From Eubacteriales bacterium mix99 (GTDB lineage: Bacteria > Bacillota > Clostridia > Caldicoprobacterales > DTU083): a DNA stretch of 64,000 nucleotides. The stretch's first letter is position 1, and every line of letters starts with the position of its first letter. Location of the stretch: the NCBI GenBank assembly GCA_038396605.1, contig CP121690.1, positions 962,500 through 1,026,499 on the forward strand. Reading direction: 5' to 3'. Position numbers and translations under genes: made by a program. The notes under the pieces are model-generated. The model ran no database searches. It was not told the DNA's origin and was given only the letters and a program-made list of their open reading frames with translations. Positions 40,572 through 51,825 of this stretch are shown piece by piece.

Positions 40572-41642
40572 TTGAAAAGAATTGTTTTAACCGGCGGCGG
40601 CACTGCAGGCCATGTGACACCCAATATTGCCCTTTTGCCGGAACTGAAAAAAAGAGGATGGGACATTCACTATATCGGAACACAAAGCGGGATTGAACAC
40701 AAGCTGATAACGGAAATCCCCTATGTAACCTATCACAGCGTGCAGTCCGGCAAACTGAGAAGATATGCGGATATTAAAAATCTTACCGATCCATTCCGTG
40801 TTTTGGCAGGCATCGGACAATCCATGAACCGAATTCGAAAGCTGAAGCCTCAGATTATCTTTTCCAAAGGTGGATTTGTTTCCGTACCGGTTGTTTTGGG
40901 AGGATGGATCAATCGTATCCCGGTCATTGTCCATGAGTCTGATATTACACCGGGCCTTGCCAATCAGATTGCCACCCGGTTTGCAAAGACGGTATGCACC
41001 ACCTTTCCGGAGACCGTCCAATATTTCAGGGAAGGAAAAGCGATCCATACCGGAACTCCCATTCGGCAGGAACTGTTTTTGGGCAACCCGGAAAGGGGCA
41101 GAAAACTATGCGGCTTTAGCGGACAAAAGCCCACCATCCTGGTCATGGGCGGCAGTCAGGGCGCTGTTGCCATCAACAAGGCGATCCGGGCACTGCTTAG
41201 CAGACTGACCCGCCGTTTCCAGGTAGTACATATCTGCGGCAAAGGCAATTTTGACACCGTTCTGGATAACCATCCGGACTACAGGCAGTTCGAATATGTG
41301 AGCGAAGAGCTACCGGATATTCTGGCAATGACCGATCTTGTGGTATCCCGGTCCGGAGCCAACTCCATTTATGAGTTCCTTGCCCTGAAAAAACCGGCGC
41401 TGCTGATCCCGCTTCCCTTGAGCTCCAGCCGCGGCGATCAGATTGCCAATGCAAAGTCCTTTCAAAAACAGGGCTTCAGCAGGATGCTGGAACAGGAAAA
41501 TATGACGGAGGATACCCTTTATGATCATATTGTGGATCTGCACCTGAATCGGGATAAATACATCCGTGCCATGACGGAAAACAATTCCACCGACAGCATA
41601 GAAATTATTATGCAGCAGATTGATTCCCTGGCAAAAAAGTAG
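40572..41642 (+). CDS. murG: UDP-GlcNAc:undecaprenyl-PP-MurNAc-pentapeptide GlcNAc transferase (MurG, stand-alone MurG2 type)
   Basis: Adds GlcNAc to lipid I to make lipid II at the inner membrane face. 356 residues, two Rossmann halves: LTGGGTAGHVTPNIALLPEL (lipid side), FSKGGFVSVPVVLGGW, HESDITPGLANQIA, and MGGSQGAVAINKAI plus DLVVSRSGANSIYEFLALKKP (UDP-GlcNAc side). VQSGKLRRYADIKNLTDPF matches the stand-alone MurG2 form of Bacillus cereus group and Clostridia more than the dcw-cluster form. TTG 40572 is preferred: GGGGAG ends 9 bases before it, whereas ATG 40563 touches that site. Downstream of argS. Confidence 0.9.
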   Translation: MKRIVLTGGGTAGHVTPNIALLPELKKRGWDIHYIGTQSGIEHKLITEIPYVTYHSVQSGKLRRYADIKNLTDPFRVLAGIGQSMNRIRKLKPQIIFSKGGFVSVPVVLGGWINRIPVIVHESDITPGLANQIATRFAKTVCTTFPETVQYFREGKAIHTGTPIRQELFLGNPERGRKLCGFSGQKPTILVMGGSQGAVAINKAIRALLSRLTRRFQVVHICGKGNFDTVLDNHPDYRQFEYVSEELPDILAMTDLVVSRSGANSIYEFLALKKPALLIPLPLSSSRGDQIANAKSFQKQGFSRMLEQENMTEDTLYDHIVDLHLNRDKYIRAMTENNSTDSIEIIMQQIDSLAKK

Positions 41643-41655
41643 AAAAGAGCCGGAC

Positions 41656-41763
41656 TCCGCATTTGCTGGCTGTATTGACAACAAGCAGTACTTTTCCTTT
41701 GTAATCCGACATCTTCACCGGCTGATTCTCAATCGACGTGTACTCAAAATCATAGATTGACAT
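41656..41763 (-). pseudogene. Truncated glutathione peroxidase (N-terminal 36 residues only)
   Basis: ATG 41763 with GGAGGAGG upstream starts SIYDFEYTSIENQPVKMSDY, then KGKVLLVVNTASKCG, the glutathione peroxidase/BsaA N-terminus up to the catalytic Cys (NTASKCG). After that the reading continues as an unrelated 16 residues (VRLFSTFLPGNQSAA) into the 3' end of the convergent murG gene and stops at 41608. The expected remaining 120 residues, with the catalytic Gln and Trp, are absent. Promoter, operator and ribosome site are intact, so the loss looks recent. Confidence 0.85.
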
Positions 41764-41790
41764 AGTAAAACCTCCTCCAATATATTTGGA

Positions 41791-41803
41791 ACAATTAAAT
41801 TGT
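41791..41803. promoter_or_regulatory. OhrR/MarR-type operator
   Basis: ACAATTAAATTGT, a 13-bp palindrome with a central A, equals the core half-module of the Bacillus OhrR operator (TACAATTAAATTGTA). It lies 10 bases downstream of the -10 box of the peroxidase remnant, where a bound repressor would block transcription. Confidence 0.65.
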
Positions 41804-41812
41804 GAAAAATAT

Positions 41813-41841
41813 ATTTTACAGGGACATTCTTGATTTGTCAA
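41813..41841 (-). promoter_or_regulatory. Promoter of the truncated glutathione peroxidase gene
   Basis: Minus strand: perfect -35 TTGACA (41841-41836), 17-bp spacer, -10 TAAAAT (41818-41813). Confidence 0.8.
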
Positions 41842-41864
41842 GCCTGTTCCGAAAGCATTCCATT

Positions 41865-41889
41865 AAAAAAGCCCCGGAAATACCGGGGA
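41865..41889 (-). terminator. Intrinsic terminator of the PAP2-glycosyltransferase operon
   Basis: Minus strand CCCCGG-TATTT-CCGGGG followed by CTTTTTT. It ends the transcript of the fusion gene 59 bp upstream. Confidence 0.9.
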
Positions 41890-41947
41890 GAATCACTTCA
41901 AAAAAATTTTTAAAAATAGAAAATTGCGTTGCGGAGAAAAAAAGAGT

Positions 41948-43666
41948 TTAATGAATCTCACTTTTCTCCATATTCAAAACACAGGGATTATACGCCTCCG
42001 ATTGGGAAGTCCCGGCGGAACGCTCCACAGTCTTACAGCCATGTCTGACGATGAACTCCACAATCTCCCGGGCTGCCCGTACATTCCGGAATGCAAACTG
42101 CCGGTTATAGATCTCACGAAGCTTTTTGCCATTCTGAGCAAGCAAATCCGATATCGCATCCGGAACTTTTTGGGGATCCATACAGACCACTCCCAAATTG
42201 TGATGCCGGACGTACTCCGGATTTTTTTCTTCCTGTCCCCTCAATGCATCCACAACAATAATGGGTTTGCACAGATTAACTGCTTCCATTACCACGTTGG
42301 GACTTCCCCGGACAATGAGAATATCCGCTTCCATCATGTACTTTTTCATATCTTTCGTGAATCCGTGAATCCGAACACGATGACCCGTGGTATCCCCAAA
42401 CTCCTTCTCCAGCTCTTCCCTCAGGGATGCCTTGCTTCCTGCAAGGACAGAAATGCGACAGCTACTGTGATCCAGAATATTTCGGACAATGCTCATAATC
42501 CGTTTGGATCCCTGGCTTCCGTTCACCAACAGGACAGAGGCTCCGTTTTTGGATATCTGATCCGCATCCCTCGGAGCAGAGGGGAAAGGTACGCAAAAGT
42601 CCTCGCGGACCGGAAAATCAACAAGCTGTAATTTTTCTTCCGGAAGTCCAAGGGAGAGCATGGTGCATTTGGACTCCACAGAAGGACACATGGTATAGGC
42701 TGACCTTTTATCCGCCCACATACCGGAAACGTTGTCCAGATCTGCAATCAGAGGAAGCACCGGAATGTTTACATTTTCCCGCTCCAGAACATTCAAAACT
42801 GCGCTGATAAAAACAGCATGAACAGGAACAATTACATCCGGTTTGATTTCCTCAAGCCGGCGAATCAGTTCCTGTCCTATGCTTTTTGTTACAAATGTAT
42901 TGATCATGCCGGGATAACGATTGGCTATCTGATAAAGAAAGCCCCATAATGCAGGAAAATTGACGATGATCGGATTGTAGAGCCGACCCATCAGATCCAT
43001 GAATTTTCCTCCAAGGGAAAACCCATCTATCACAGTGATCTTCAATCCCGGATATTGCTCATGAACCTGCTCCACCAAAGCCTTTGTGATACTTTTATGG
43101 CCCTGGCCGGTATCCTCCGCGGAAAGAAATACAATGCCGCCTCCTTCTCCACCAGTATTCGTACGGTTCTTCTTCTCTTTTTTTCTGCTTTTCTTCACTC
43201 TGTTCCCCTCACTGTTCTCAAGAAATCGGATGATACGCGGCCGGTTGTAACGTTGAATGATGACATATGGCAGATTCAGGCCAAGTGCCAGAAAAATCAT
43301 AAAAAAGGTCTCCAAAAAACTACTCCAGATTCCGAAAAGGAAAGAGGACAGAATAATTCCCCAGTGCGTCAATTCCGCACGGCAGGATTCCAGAAGATAT
43401 TTTTGTATATGCTTCTCATCGAACGATGCAATATGCTTTCTGGAAAAAATAGGCTTTAAAAAATCGCTCAGCTCCGGCAATTGATTTTTCCAATTCCTTA
43501 CTTTCAATACCCGCTGATAGACTTCTCCTCCATCTTCCCACTTTTTATCCTTATAAATCCAATTCTGGTAATCTAATATAGATTTAGGAAACTTAAGGGA
43601 AAGAAACGTGTTTGCAATCGACAATAAAATAAATAGAAAAATATTATCGGAAAGTGCCGCTTCCAT
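41948..43666 (-). CDS. Fusion protein: CrtO-like glycolipid acyltransferase domain plus GT28/MGDG synthase-like glycosyltransferase
   Basis: 572 residues. Residues about 1-155 resemble Staphylococcus CrtO (glycosyl-4,4'-diaponeurosporenoate acyltransferase): VLKVRNWKNQLPEL, SRKHIASFDEKHIQKYLLES, CRAELTHWG and NLPYVIIQRYNRPRI, with two or three membrane segments. A basic linker (155-175) follows. Residues about 178-540 are a GT28 fold like monogalactosyldiacylglycerol synthase/UgtP: FLSAEDTGQGHKSITKALVE, GSQGSKRIMSIV, HGFTKDMKKYMMEADILI and RGSPNVVMEAVNLCKP. The parts suggest one protein that glycosylates a lipid and acylates the product; this is inference. AAAGGAG is 10 bases before ATG 43666. 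Cotranscribed with the PAP2 gene 7 bp upstream. Confidence 0.85.
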   Translation of the reverse strand: MEAALSDNIFLFILLSIANTFLSLKFPKSILDYQNWIYKDKKWEDGGEVYQRVLKVRNWKNQLPELSDFLKPIFSRKHIASFDEKHIQKYLLESCRAELTHWGIILSSFLFGIWSSFLETFFMIFLALGLNLPYVIIQRYNRPRIIRFLENSEGNRVKKSRKKEKKNRTNTGGEGGGIVFLSAEDTGQGHKSITKALVEQVHEQYPGLKITVIDGFSLGGKFMDLMGRLYNPIIVNFPALWGFLYQIANRYPGMINTFVTKSIGQELIRRLEEIKPDVIVPVHAVFISAVLNVLERENVNIPVLPLIADLDNVSGMWADKRSAYTMCPSVESKCTMLSLGLPEEKLQLVDFPVREDFCVPFPSAPRDADQISKNGASVLLVNGSQGSKRIMSIVRNILDHSSCRISVLAGSKASLREELEKEFGDTTGHRVRIHGFTKDMKKYMMEADILIVRGSPNVVMEAVNLCKPIIVVDALRGQEEKNPEYVRHHNLGVVCMDPQKVPDAISDLLAQNGKKLREIYNRQFAFRNVRAAREIVEFIVRHGCKTVERSAGTSQSEAYNPCVLNMEKSEIH

Positions 43667-43673
43667 GCCCTTT

Positions 43674-44372
43674 TCACTCCTTTATCTGGATATAGCGATC
43701 CCAGCTGTGTTTTCTGATTGCGGGCAATACATACAGCGGAATGTAAAATACCATTCCGGTTACAATCCCCCATCCGACATCCATAACAGAATGCTGTTTG
43801 ATAAACACAGTGGACAGGCATATCAGTATGGTTAAGATGTGGGATGCAAGCCTCCCGTTCCTCTTCTCCCTTGCAAAGTCTTCCGAATGCTGCAGGGCCG
43901 CATTCACCGCAATGGAGTTAATCACATGCACGCTCGGACATACATTGGTCGGCGTATCCGTGGCATATACCATTCTCACCAAAAGAGAGAAAGGATCCTT
44001 TTTGGTAATGACCGGCCTCATATTCTGTGCATTGGGATAAATCATATAAACGATATAGGCAATGGACATCCCACCTGCCAGAAAGATAAGCAGTTTATAA
44101 AAATCCCTTCGGGAATGTGTCCCGGTGAATATCACTCCATATACAATATATGGAAACCAAATCAGATACGGAATAACGAATTCCTTGACAAACGGAACCC
44201 GGTCATCCAGGCTCACATGTATCATATATTTTGGAACAAGGGTCTTCTCCAAATATTTAAACCATATCAAAATCGGAACTAACAAAAGCAGACTGTAAAA
44301 ATACTTATGCTCCGATAGAAACTTCCGAAAGTCCCCCATTGTTTTCACAAAAATTATCCCCCGTTTCATCAT
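43674..44372 (-). CDS. PAP2-superfamily membrane phosphatase
   Basis: About 232 residues with five or six membrane helices. Active-site pieces of the acid phosphatase/PAP2 family: PTNVCPSVHVINS (motif 2 SxH) and KQHSVMDVGWGI (motif 3 H and D); motif 1 (K-x6-RP) is represented by NAQNMRPV. Family members hydrolyse lipid phosphates such as phosphatidate or undecaprenyl diphosphate, or act as inositol phosphorylceramide synthase-like enzymes. Start is ATG 44372 or 44369 (GGAG just upstream). It is followed 7 bp later by the acyltransferase-glycosyltransferase fusion, so it could supply a diacylglycerol-like acceptor. Confidence 0.82.
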   Translation of the reverse strand: MMKRGIIFVKTMGDFRKFLSEHKYFYSLLLLVPILIWFKYLEKTLVPKYMIHVSLDDRVPFVKEFVIPYLIWFPYIVYGVIFTGTHSRRDFYKLLIFLAGGMSIAYIVYMIYPNAQNMRPVITKKDPFSLLVRMVYATDTPTNVCPSVHVINSIAVNAALQHSEDFAREKRNGRLASHILTILICLSTVFIKQHSVMDVGWGIVTGMVFYIPLYVLPAIRKHSWDRYIQIKE

Positions 44373-44420
44373 CACTCCGGGAAGTTTCCTTCCCCGGCCA
44401 AATGGATCTGATAAGGCCAC

Positions 44421-44440
44421 TATATATTATATATATATCT
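44421..44440. repeat. TA-rich dinucleotide tract upstream of the PAP2 gene
   Basis: Alternating ATATATTATATATATAT, next to TTGACA on the minus strand (44448-44443), probably the promoter zone of the PAP2 operon, but the -10 spacing is not clear. 44463-44650 shows no gene. Confidence 0.5.
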
Positions 44441-44661
44441 GTCAATTTACGCAATGATTCATTAATCTTCTGCGCAGCAGGATGATGATGCATGATCCGT
44501 ATTTCAGGGGAAAGCCTCCATTTTCGTTGCTCTTATTTCTGCCGTGTCCTCTGCCCGTTCCCATGATAAGCATAAAATTCGACAATTGTTTCAAAAATCC
44601 TTCCGGAGCGAAAATTTCTTCCTATAAGAAATTGCCTTCGAAAACGTCCCGACTTCGCCAA

Positions 44662-44762
44662 TTATTCACAATTTTCTGTGGATAAGTACAAGTTATCCAC
44701 AGCCCATTCCGAGATATTTTTCCTTTTTTTATTCATCCCCATGTTTATCCACATTATCCACA
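44662..44762. other. Cluster of DnaA boxes with A/T-rich flank
   Basis: Four perfect TTATCCACA boxes: 44677-44685 (reverse), 44693-44701, 44745-44753 and 44754-44762 (forward, touching), plus TTATTCACA at 44662-44670. A/T-rich DNA follows to 44857. The cluster lies between the PAP2 and msrC genes, 9.7 kb from dnaA. It has more perfect boxes than the dnaA-upstream region itself. I see no DnaA-trio beside it, so it may regulate initiation by binding DnaA, like the DnaA-box clusters of B. subtilis, rather than be the unwinding site. Confidence 0.85.
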
Positions 44763-44857
44763 GCCTAATCAGCACTTTTTCCACATATATTACAATTTTT
44801 TTACTCATATATAAAATAATGGGATCCGCTTAAAAAATTAAAACGAAGCCCAAATAT

Positions 44858-45370
44858 TTACGAACTTTTCGTATTTTGGACAAAACGACGGACAAACTCC
44901 TCCAATCCTTCTGCATCGATCCGGTCAAACCGGCTTTTCTCCGGACTGTCGATATCCAGGACTCCTGTCAAATGATTATTTTGATGAATGGGAAGCACAA
45001 TCTCCGACCGGGAGGAGGAATCACAGGAAATATGGCCGGAAAATTGTCTGACATCCTCCACAATCTGTATTTCCCCTTTTTCCGCCGCAGTACCACAGAC
45101 CCCTTTCCCCATGGGAATACGAATGCAAGCCGGCCGTCCCTGAAAAGGGCCCAGGACAAGCTCTCCGGACTGATACCGATAAAACCCCGCCCAGTTGATA
45201 TCCGGCAGATACTGATACAGCAAGGCAGCTGCATTGGCCATATTTGCAATCTCATCCGATTCTCCATCCAGCAAACCGTACAGACAGGTATTCAATTCTT
45301 CGTAAAGCTCTTTTTTACTGTCCGCAGAGAATTTTGAAGCTTCAGACATATCCTGTAACTCCTGTTCCAT
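44858..45370 (-). CDS. msrC: Free methionine-(R)-sulfoxide reductase (GAF domain)
   Basis: Reduces free L-methionine-(R)-sulfoxide using thioredoxin. 170 residues, one GAF domain with the fRMsr signature: INWAGFYRYQSGELVLGPFQ, RPACIRIPMGKGVCGTA and SGHISCDSSSRSEIVLPI, giving the three conserved Cys (about 82, 92 and 116), then LDIDSPEKSRFDRID. Located downstream of gyrA on the same strand. Ribosome site GGAG lies close to ATG 45370 only weakly, so the start could be M8. Confidence 0.93.
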   Translation of the reverse strand: MEQELQDMSEASKFSADSKKELYEELNTCLYGLLDGESDEIANMANAAALLYQYLPDINWAGFYRYQSGELVLGPFQGRPACIRIPMGKGVCGTAAEKGEIQIVEDVRQFSGHISCDSSSRSEIVLPIHQNNHLTGVLDIDSPEKSRFDRIDAEGLEEFVRRFVQNTKSS

Positions 45371-45456
45371 GTATATTCTTATCGTACCTGTATCCGCACG
45401 ATCTGCCAGCTATATCCTTTCGATTCAGCCATGGGAATCCGGCTCTTTATTTCCCG

Positions 45457-48120
45457 TCATTCCGGATCGTTGGGATCGTTCTTTTCGTCATTTTCCTTTT
45501 CCCCGTCTTTCTCCTGCCTGTCGTCCGGTTCCTGTGCCCGGTCCAGAAGCCGTTTCAGGGAATCGTCCTTCTCCCCGCTGAACGGCATCCGTGGTGCAGA
45601 CTGCGCCCCCTGGGAAGAATCCGTCTCCCCTGTCCGATCTCCGCTGTCCTCATTGGCAGGACGTTCTTCCTCTTCATCGTCCTCCTCACTTTTCTTTGCT
45701 TTGGCAACGGATACAATGGAGTCCCCTTCCTCCACCCTCATCAGGGTGACTCCCTGGGTATTCCGACTCAATCGGGATATTTCATCTGTTCCAATCCGGA
45801 TGATGACGCCTTCCGAATTGATCATGATCAGATCCTCTTCTCCGGAAACGACCTTCATCGCTGCAAGTTTTCCGGTTCTTTCGGTGATATGCATGGTAAG
45901 GATGCCTTTTCCGCCCCTGGTTTGAATACGATATTCTTCTGCAGGAGTCCGCTTTCCAAACCCGTTTTCGCTGATCGTCAGTACGTCCGCATCTTCCCTT
46001 ACACGCTCCGTATCCATAACATAATCCCCATCACTCAATTCCATACCTTTTACACCCATGGCAGTTCTTCCCATGGACCGGACATCCTTTTCCGAATAGC
46101 GGACCGAATAACCTTCATGGGAAGCCATGAGGATCTCCTGATTTCCATCCGTCAGTAAAGTACGGATCAGCTCGTCCCCTTCCCGGAGGGATATGGCAAT
46201 GATCCCGCCTTTCCGGATATTTTTAAAGTCCTGCAGGGGAGTCTTTTTCACCAGACCGTTCCGTGTCGCCATGAACAGATACCGATCCTCCGCAAAATCC
46301 TCTTCCTTCAATGGGATAAAGGCCTGAATCCGTTCTCCGGGTACAAGCTGCAGCAGATTGATAATGGCAGTTCCCTTGGCCTGACGTCCGGATTCAGGGA
46401 TCTCGTAGGCCTTCATGGCATACACCTTTCCCATGGAAGTAAAGAACAAAAGGGATTGATGGGTCGAAGTAATGAACAGATCCTCCACAAAGTCTTCTTC
46501 CCTGGTATGCAGGCCGGTAATCCCCTTTCCGCCTCTTCGCTGGCTCTTATAGGTACGAAGCGGCGTTCGCTTGACATAACCGTAATGGGTCAGCGTGATC
46601 ACAACATCATGTTCGTCAATCAGATCCTCCATGTCTATTTCATCATCTGCCGCAACGATCTCCGTTCTTCTCGGATCATTGTATTTGTCCTTGATTTCCA
46701 GCATCTCCTTCTTGATAATGCCAATCAGCAGATGTTCATCGCTCAATACATCCTTCAGATGCTTTACTGTCTTTTCCAGCTCCGCATATTCCTCATTTAT
46801 TTTTTCCCGCTCCAGTCCGGTCAGTCTCTGAAGACGCATATCCAGAATCGCCTGTGCCTGCTTTTCCGACAGGCTGAAATTCACGATTAGTCCTTCCTTT
46901 GCAGCCTGGCCGGTCCGGGATCCTCGGATCAGGGTAATGACCGCATCAATATGATCCAGGGCAATGATCAGGCCTTCCAGAATATGGGCACGTGCCTCGG
47001 CTTTGTCCAGATCATACCAGGTCCTCCGGGTGACAACATCCTTCTGATGATCAATATACCGCGACAGGATCTCCTTGATATTCATCACCTTGGGCTGTTT
47101 CTGATCATCGATCAGGGCAAGCATGATCACACCAAAAGTATCCTGCAGCTGGGTATGCTTGAAGAGATAATTCAATATGATATTCGGATTGACTTCCTTT
47201 TTGATCTCAATGACAATGGACATGCCATTGCGGTCAGACTCATCCCGGATGTCGGATATCCCCGTCACCCTTTTTTCCTTGACCAGGTCGGCAATCTTTT
47301 CAATCAGCCTTGCCTTATTGACCTGGTAGGGAATCTCATGCACCAGTATACGGGACCGGTTATTGGGCATTTCCTCGATTTCGGTTTTTGCACGGACCAC
47401 AATGCGTCCCCGGCCGGTCCGATAGGCCTGGCGAATCCCTTCTTTGCCCAGAATCAGGCCGCCTGTGGGAAAATCGGGACCTTTGATATATTGAATAATA
47501 TCATCCAGATCCGCATCCGGATGATCCATCAGGGCAATGGTCCCGTCAATCACCTCTCCCAGATTGTGAGGAGGAATGTTGGTGGCCATCCCCACTGCAA
47601 TACCGGAGGAACCATTGACCAGCAAATTCGGAAATCTTGCAGGCAGCACCACCGGCTCCTTCAGGGACTCATCGAAATTCGGCATGAAATCAACGGTTTC
47701 CTTCCGGATATCCCGCAGCATTTCCTCCGTAATCTTTGCCATTCTTGCTTCCGTATAGCGCATGGCAGCCGGGGAATCCCCATCCACGGATCCAAAATTT
47801 CCATGGCCGTCCACCAATGGATAGCGAATGGAGAAATCCTGTGCAAACCGTACCATGGCTTCATAAACCGCACTGTCCCCATGGGGATGATATTTGCCCA
47901 GCACATCACCGACAATCCTTGCTGATTTTTTGTAGGGCTTATCAGCCGTCAGACCCAACTCATTCATGGAGTACAGAATGCGCCGGTGCACCGGTTTCAG
48001 CCCGTCCCTTACATCAGGAAGTGCCCGTCCCACAATGACGCTCATGGCATAATCAATATAGGACTTTTTCATTTCCTCTTCCAGATTTACATCTATGATT
48101 CTTTTTTCCAACGGTTCCAT
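45457..48120 (-). CDS. gyrA: DNA gyrase subunit A
   Basis: Breaks and rejoins DNA to introduce negative supercoils with GyrB. 887 residues. N-terminal breakage-reunion domain with catalytic Tyr122 (AAMRYTE); quinolone region [11 protein letters not shown] has Ser83 and Glu87, the usual sensitive-type residues. The C-terminal beta-pinwheel carries the GyrA box QRRGGKG. The tail (about 815-887) is a long Glu/Asp/Lys low-complexity extension, longer than in E. coli. AAAGGGGA lies 9 bases before ATG 48120. Follows gyrB by 48 bp. Confidence 0.98.
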   Translation of the reverse strand: MEPLEKRIIDVNLEEEMKKSYIDYAMSVIVGRALPDVRDGLKPVHRRILYSMNELGLTADKPYKKSARIVGDVLGKYHPHGDSAVYEAMVRFAQDFSIRYPLVDGHGNFGSVDGDSPAAMRYTEARMAKITEEMLRDIRKETVDFMPNFDESLKEPVVLPARFPNLLVNGSSGIAVGMATNIPPHNLGEVIDGTIALMDHPDADLDDIIQYIKGPDFPTGGLILGKEGIRQAYRTGRGRIVVRAKTEIEEMPNNRSRILVHEIPYQVNKARLIEKIADLVKEKRVTGISDIRDESDRNGMSIVIEIKKEVNPNIILNYLFKHTQLQDTFGVIMLALIDDQKQPKVMNIKEILSRYIDHQKDVVTRRTWYDLDKAEARAHILEGLIIALDHIDAVITLIRGSRTGQAAKEGLIVNFSLSEKQAQAILDMRLQRLTGLEREKINEEYAELEKTVKHLKDVLSDEHLLIGIIKKEMLEIKDKYNDPRRTEIVAADDEIDMEDLIDEHDVVITLTHYGYVKRTPLRTYKSQRRGGKGITGLHTREEDFVEDLFITSTHQSLLFFTSMGKVYAMKAYEIPESGRQAKGTAIINLLQLVPGERIQAFIPLKEEDFAEDRYLFMATRNGLVKKTPLQDFKNIRKGGIIAISLREGDELIRTLLTDGNQEILMASHEGYSVRYSEKDVRSMGRTAMGVKGMELSDGDYVMDTERVREDADVLTISENGFGKRTPAEEYRIQTRGGKGILTMHITERTGKLAAMKVVSGEEDLIMINSEGVIIRIGTDEISRLSRNTQGVTLMRVEEGDSIVSVAKAKKSEEDDEEEERPANEDSGDRTGETDSSQGAQSAPRMPFSGEKDDSLKRLLDRAQEPDDRQEKDGEKENDEKNDPNDPE

Positions 48121-48168
48121 ACCAGTTATTCCCCTTTATCGTAAAATCCGTGCTGCCGTCCAGAACTC

Positions 48169-50378
<2,210 letters not shown>

Positions 50379-50419
50379 TCATCCTTCCTTCTGATTCCAC
50401 CCTTATATTATACCCTATT

Positions 50420-51553
50420 TTACGTCTGAATAAAAGGGCCGCCCTCTTGTGGAACCGCTGATCCGGAGCGGATTTGAAACACCTGACTGTCCCTGCCCCG
50501 GATTTCAGGAAACTGGTTTTGGTCGGTGACAGCAATAAATGTCTGCACTTTTCCGATATATTCCAACAGCATTCTCTGCCGGGTGGAGTCCAGTTCTGAC
50601 ATGGCATCGTCCAAAAGGAGAAGGGGATACTCCCCTGTTTCCCGGAACATAAACTCCAGCTCCGAAAGCTTGAGGGACAGAACCGTAGTCCGTTTCTGCC
50701 CCTGGGAGCCAAACAGCCGCACATCCATGCCGTTGATATGAAACAGGATATCGTCTCTGTGACAACCCTTGCCGGTTCGTCCCTTTGCAATATCCTCCTT
50801 TTGACGGATTTCCAGTTCCCGCAGGAAATTTTGACGGATTTCCTCCAAAGCAGCGTTCTGATAAGGGATGGAGGAACGATAAACAAGGGACAGCTGCTCC
50901 AAACCGCGGGATATCCGATTGTGTATCTCCTGAGCGATCTTTTGCAGGGAAATATTGAAGGCATGCCGCTGCAGGATAATAAAACTGCCGGCCTCCGCCA
51001 GCTGCTGATCCCATACCGGCAGGGTTTTTGCAAGAGAAGGATTGCTCTGGATTTCCTTCAGAAGATTGTTACGTTGATTCAGAATACGGTTGTACTGTTG
51101 AAGATAATAAAAATACTTTGGTCGGATCTGGGACAGTTCCATGTCCATAAACCGCCTGCGTTCCACAGGACCTTCCTTTACCAGCTTCAAGTCCTCCGGT
51201 GAAAAAATAACGGAATTCAGATGCCCCATCAGCTCTCCCAATCGATGAATGGGCTCGCCGTTGATCCGGACCCTCTTCTTTTCATGGGCACGCAGGAGAA
51301 TATCAATGCTGCTGTCTCCCAGCTTCCGATCCACCTTTGTCCGGACAAGGGCTTCCTCCTTCTTCCACTGGATCATCTCCCTGTCTTTGGAAGTTCGATG
51401 GGAACGCCCGGTGCAGGATAAAAAAACAGATTCAATGAGATTGGTTTTCCCCTGCGCATTTTCGCCAATCAAGAAAATCAAATCAGAAGGAAAGGAAAGC
51501 TCCGTATGATCAAAATTGCGGAAATTCCGGAGAGTCAGTTCCCTGAGATGCAA
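50420..51553 (-). CDS. recF: DNA replication and repair protein RecF
   Basis: SMC/ABC-type ATPase that loads RecA at gaps with RecO and RecR. 377 residues: Walker A LIGENAQGKTNLIES, signature FGSQGQKRTTVLSLKLSE and Walker B LLLDDAMSELDSTRQRM. Start is TTG 51553; AAGGGGAAG about 9 bases upstream and the family N-terminus HLRELTLRNFRNFD support it. 18 bp after the S4 gene. Confidence 0.97.
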   Translation of the reverse strand: MHLRELTLRNFRNFDHTELSFPSDLIFLIGENAQGKTNLIESVFLSCTGRSHRTSKDREMIQWKKEEALVRTKVDRKLGDSSIDILLRAHEKKRVRINGEPIHRLGELMGHLNSVIFSPEDLKLVKEGPVERRRFMDMELSQIRPKYFYYLQQYNRILNQRNNLLKEIQSNPSLAKTLPVWDQQLAEAGSFIILQRHAFNISLQKIAQEIHNRISRGLEQLSLVYRSSIPYQNAALEEIRQNFLRELEIRQKEDIAKGRTGKGCHRDDILFHINGMDVRLFGSQGQKRTTVLSLKLSELEFMFRETGEYPLLLLDDAMSELDSTRQRMLLEYIGKVQTFIAVTDQNQFPEIRGRDSQVFQIRSGSAVPQEGGPFIQT

Positions 51554-51571
51554 TTTGACGCACTTCCCCTT

Positions 51572-51781
51572 TTACCCGACAAGGAAGCTCCCGATTCCTT
51601 CCACTTCCACCGTGTCTCCGGAATGAATTTTCTTTCCCTTCCTTCGCTCTGTCTCACCATTTACCTTCACCAGGCCTTCCGCAATAATCGTTTTTGCTGC
51701 TCCGCCGGAGTCCACGGCATTTGCCAGTTTGAGCAGCTGGTCCAGCTTGATAAACTCCGTATGAATTGAAATATGTTCCAT
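51572..51781 (-). CDS. yaaA: S4-domain RNA-binding protein (YaaA/RlbA family)
   Basis: 69 residues forming one S4 domain: IKLDQLLKLANAVDSGGAAK, IIAEGLVKVNGETERRKGKK and SGDTVEVEG. The gene sits between dnaN and recF as in Bacillus and Clostridia. S4 proteins bind structured RNA; this one is linked to ribosome maturation in Bacillus (family knowledge). AAGGAGG precedes ATG 51781. Confidence 0.93.
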   Translation of the reverse strand: MEHISIHTEFIKLDQLLKLANAVDSGGAAKTIIAEGLVKVNGETERRKGKKIHSGDTVEVEGIGSFLVG

Positions 51782-51825
51782 ATCGTCCTCCTTCTGACTT
51801 TTTCATTTGATTTCGATTTACTTCA

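Noticed and set aside
41608-41763. Peroxidase remnant as a selenoprotein with read-through
   Set aside because: The catalytic position is a Cys codon, not TGA, and the downstream peroxidase sequence is missing, so there is nothing to read through into.
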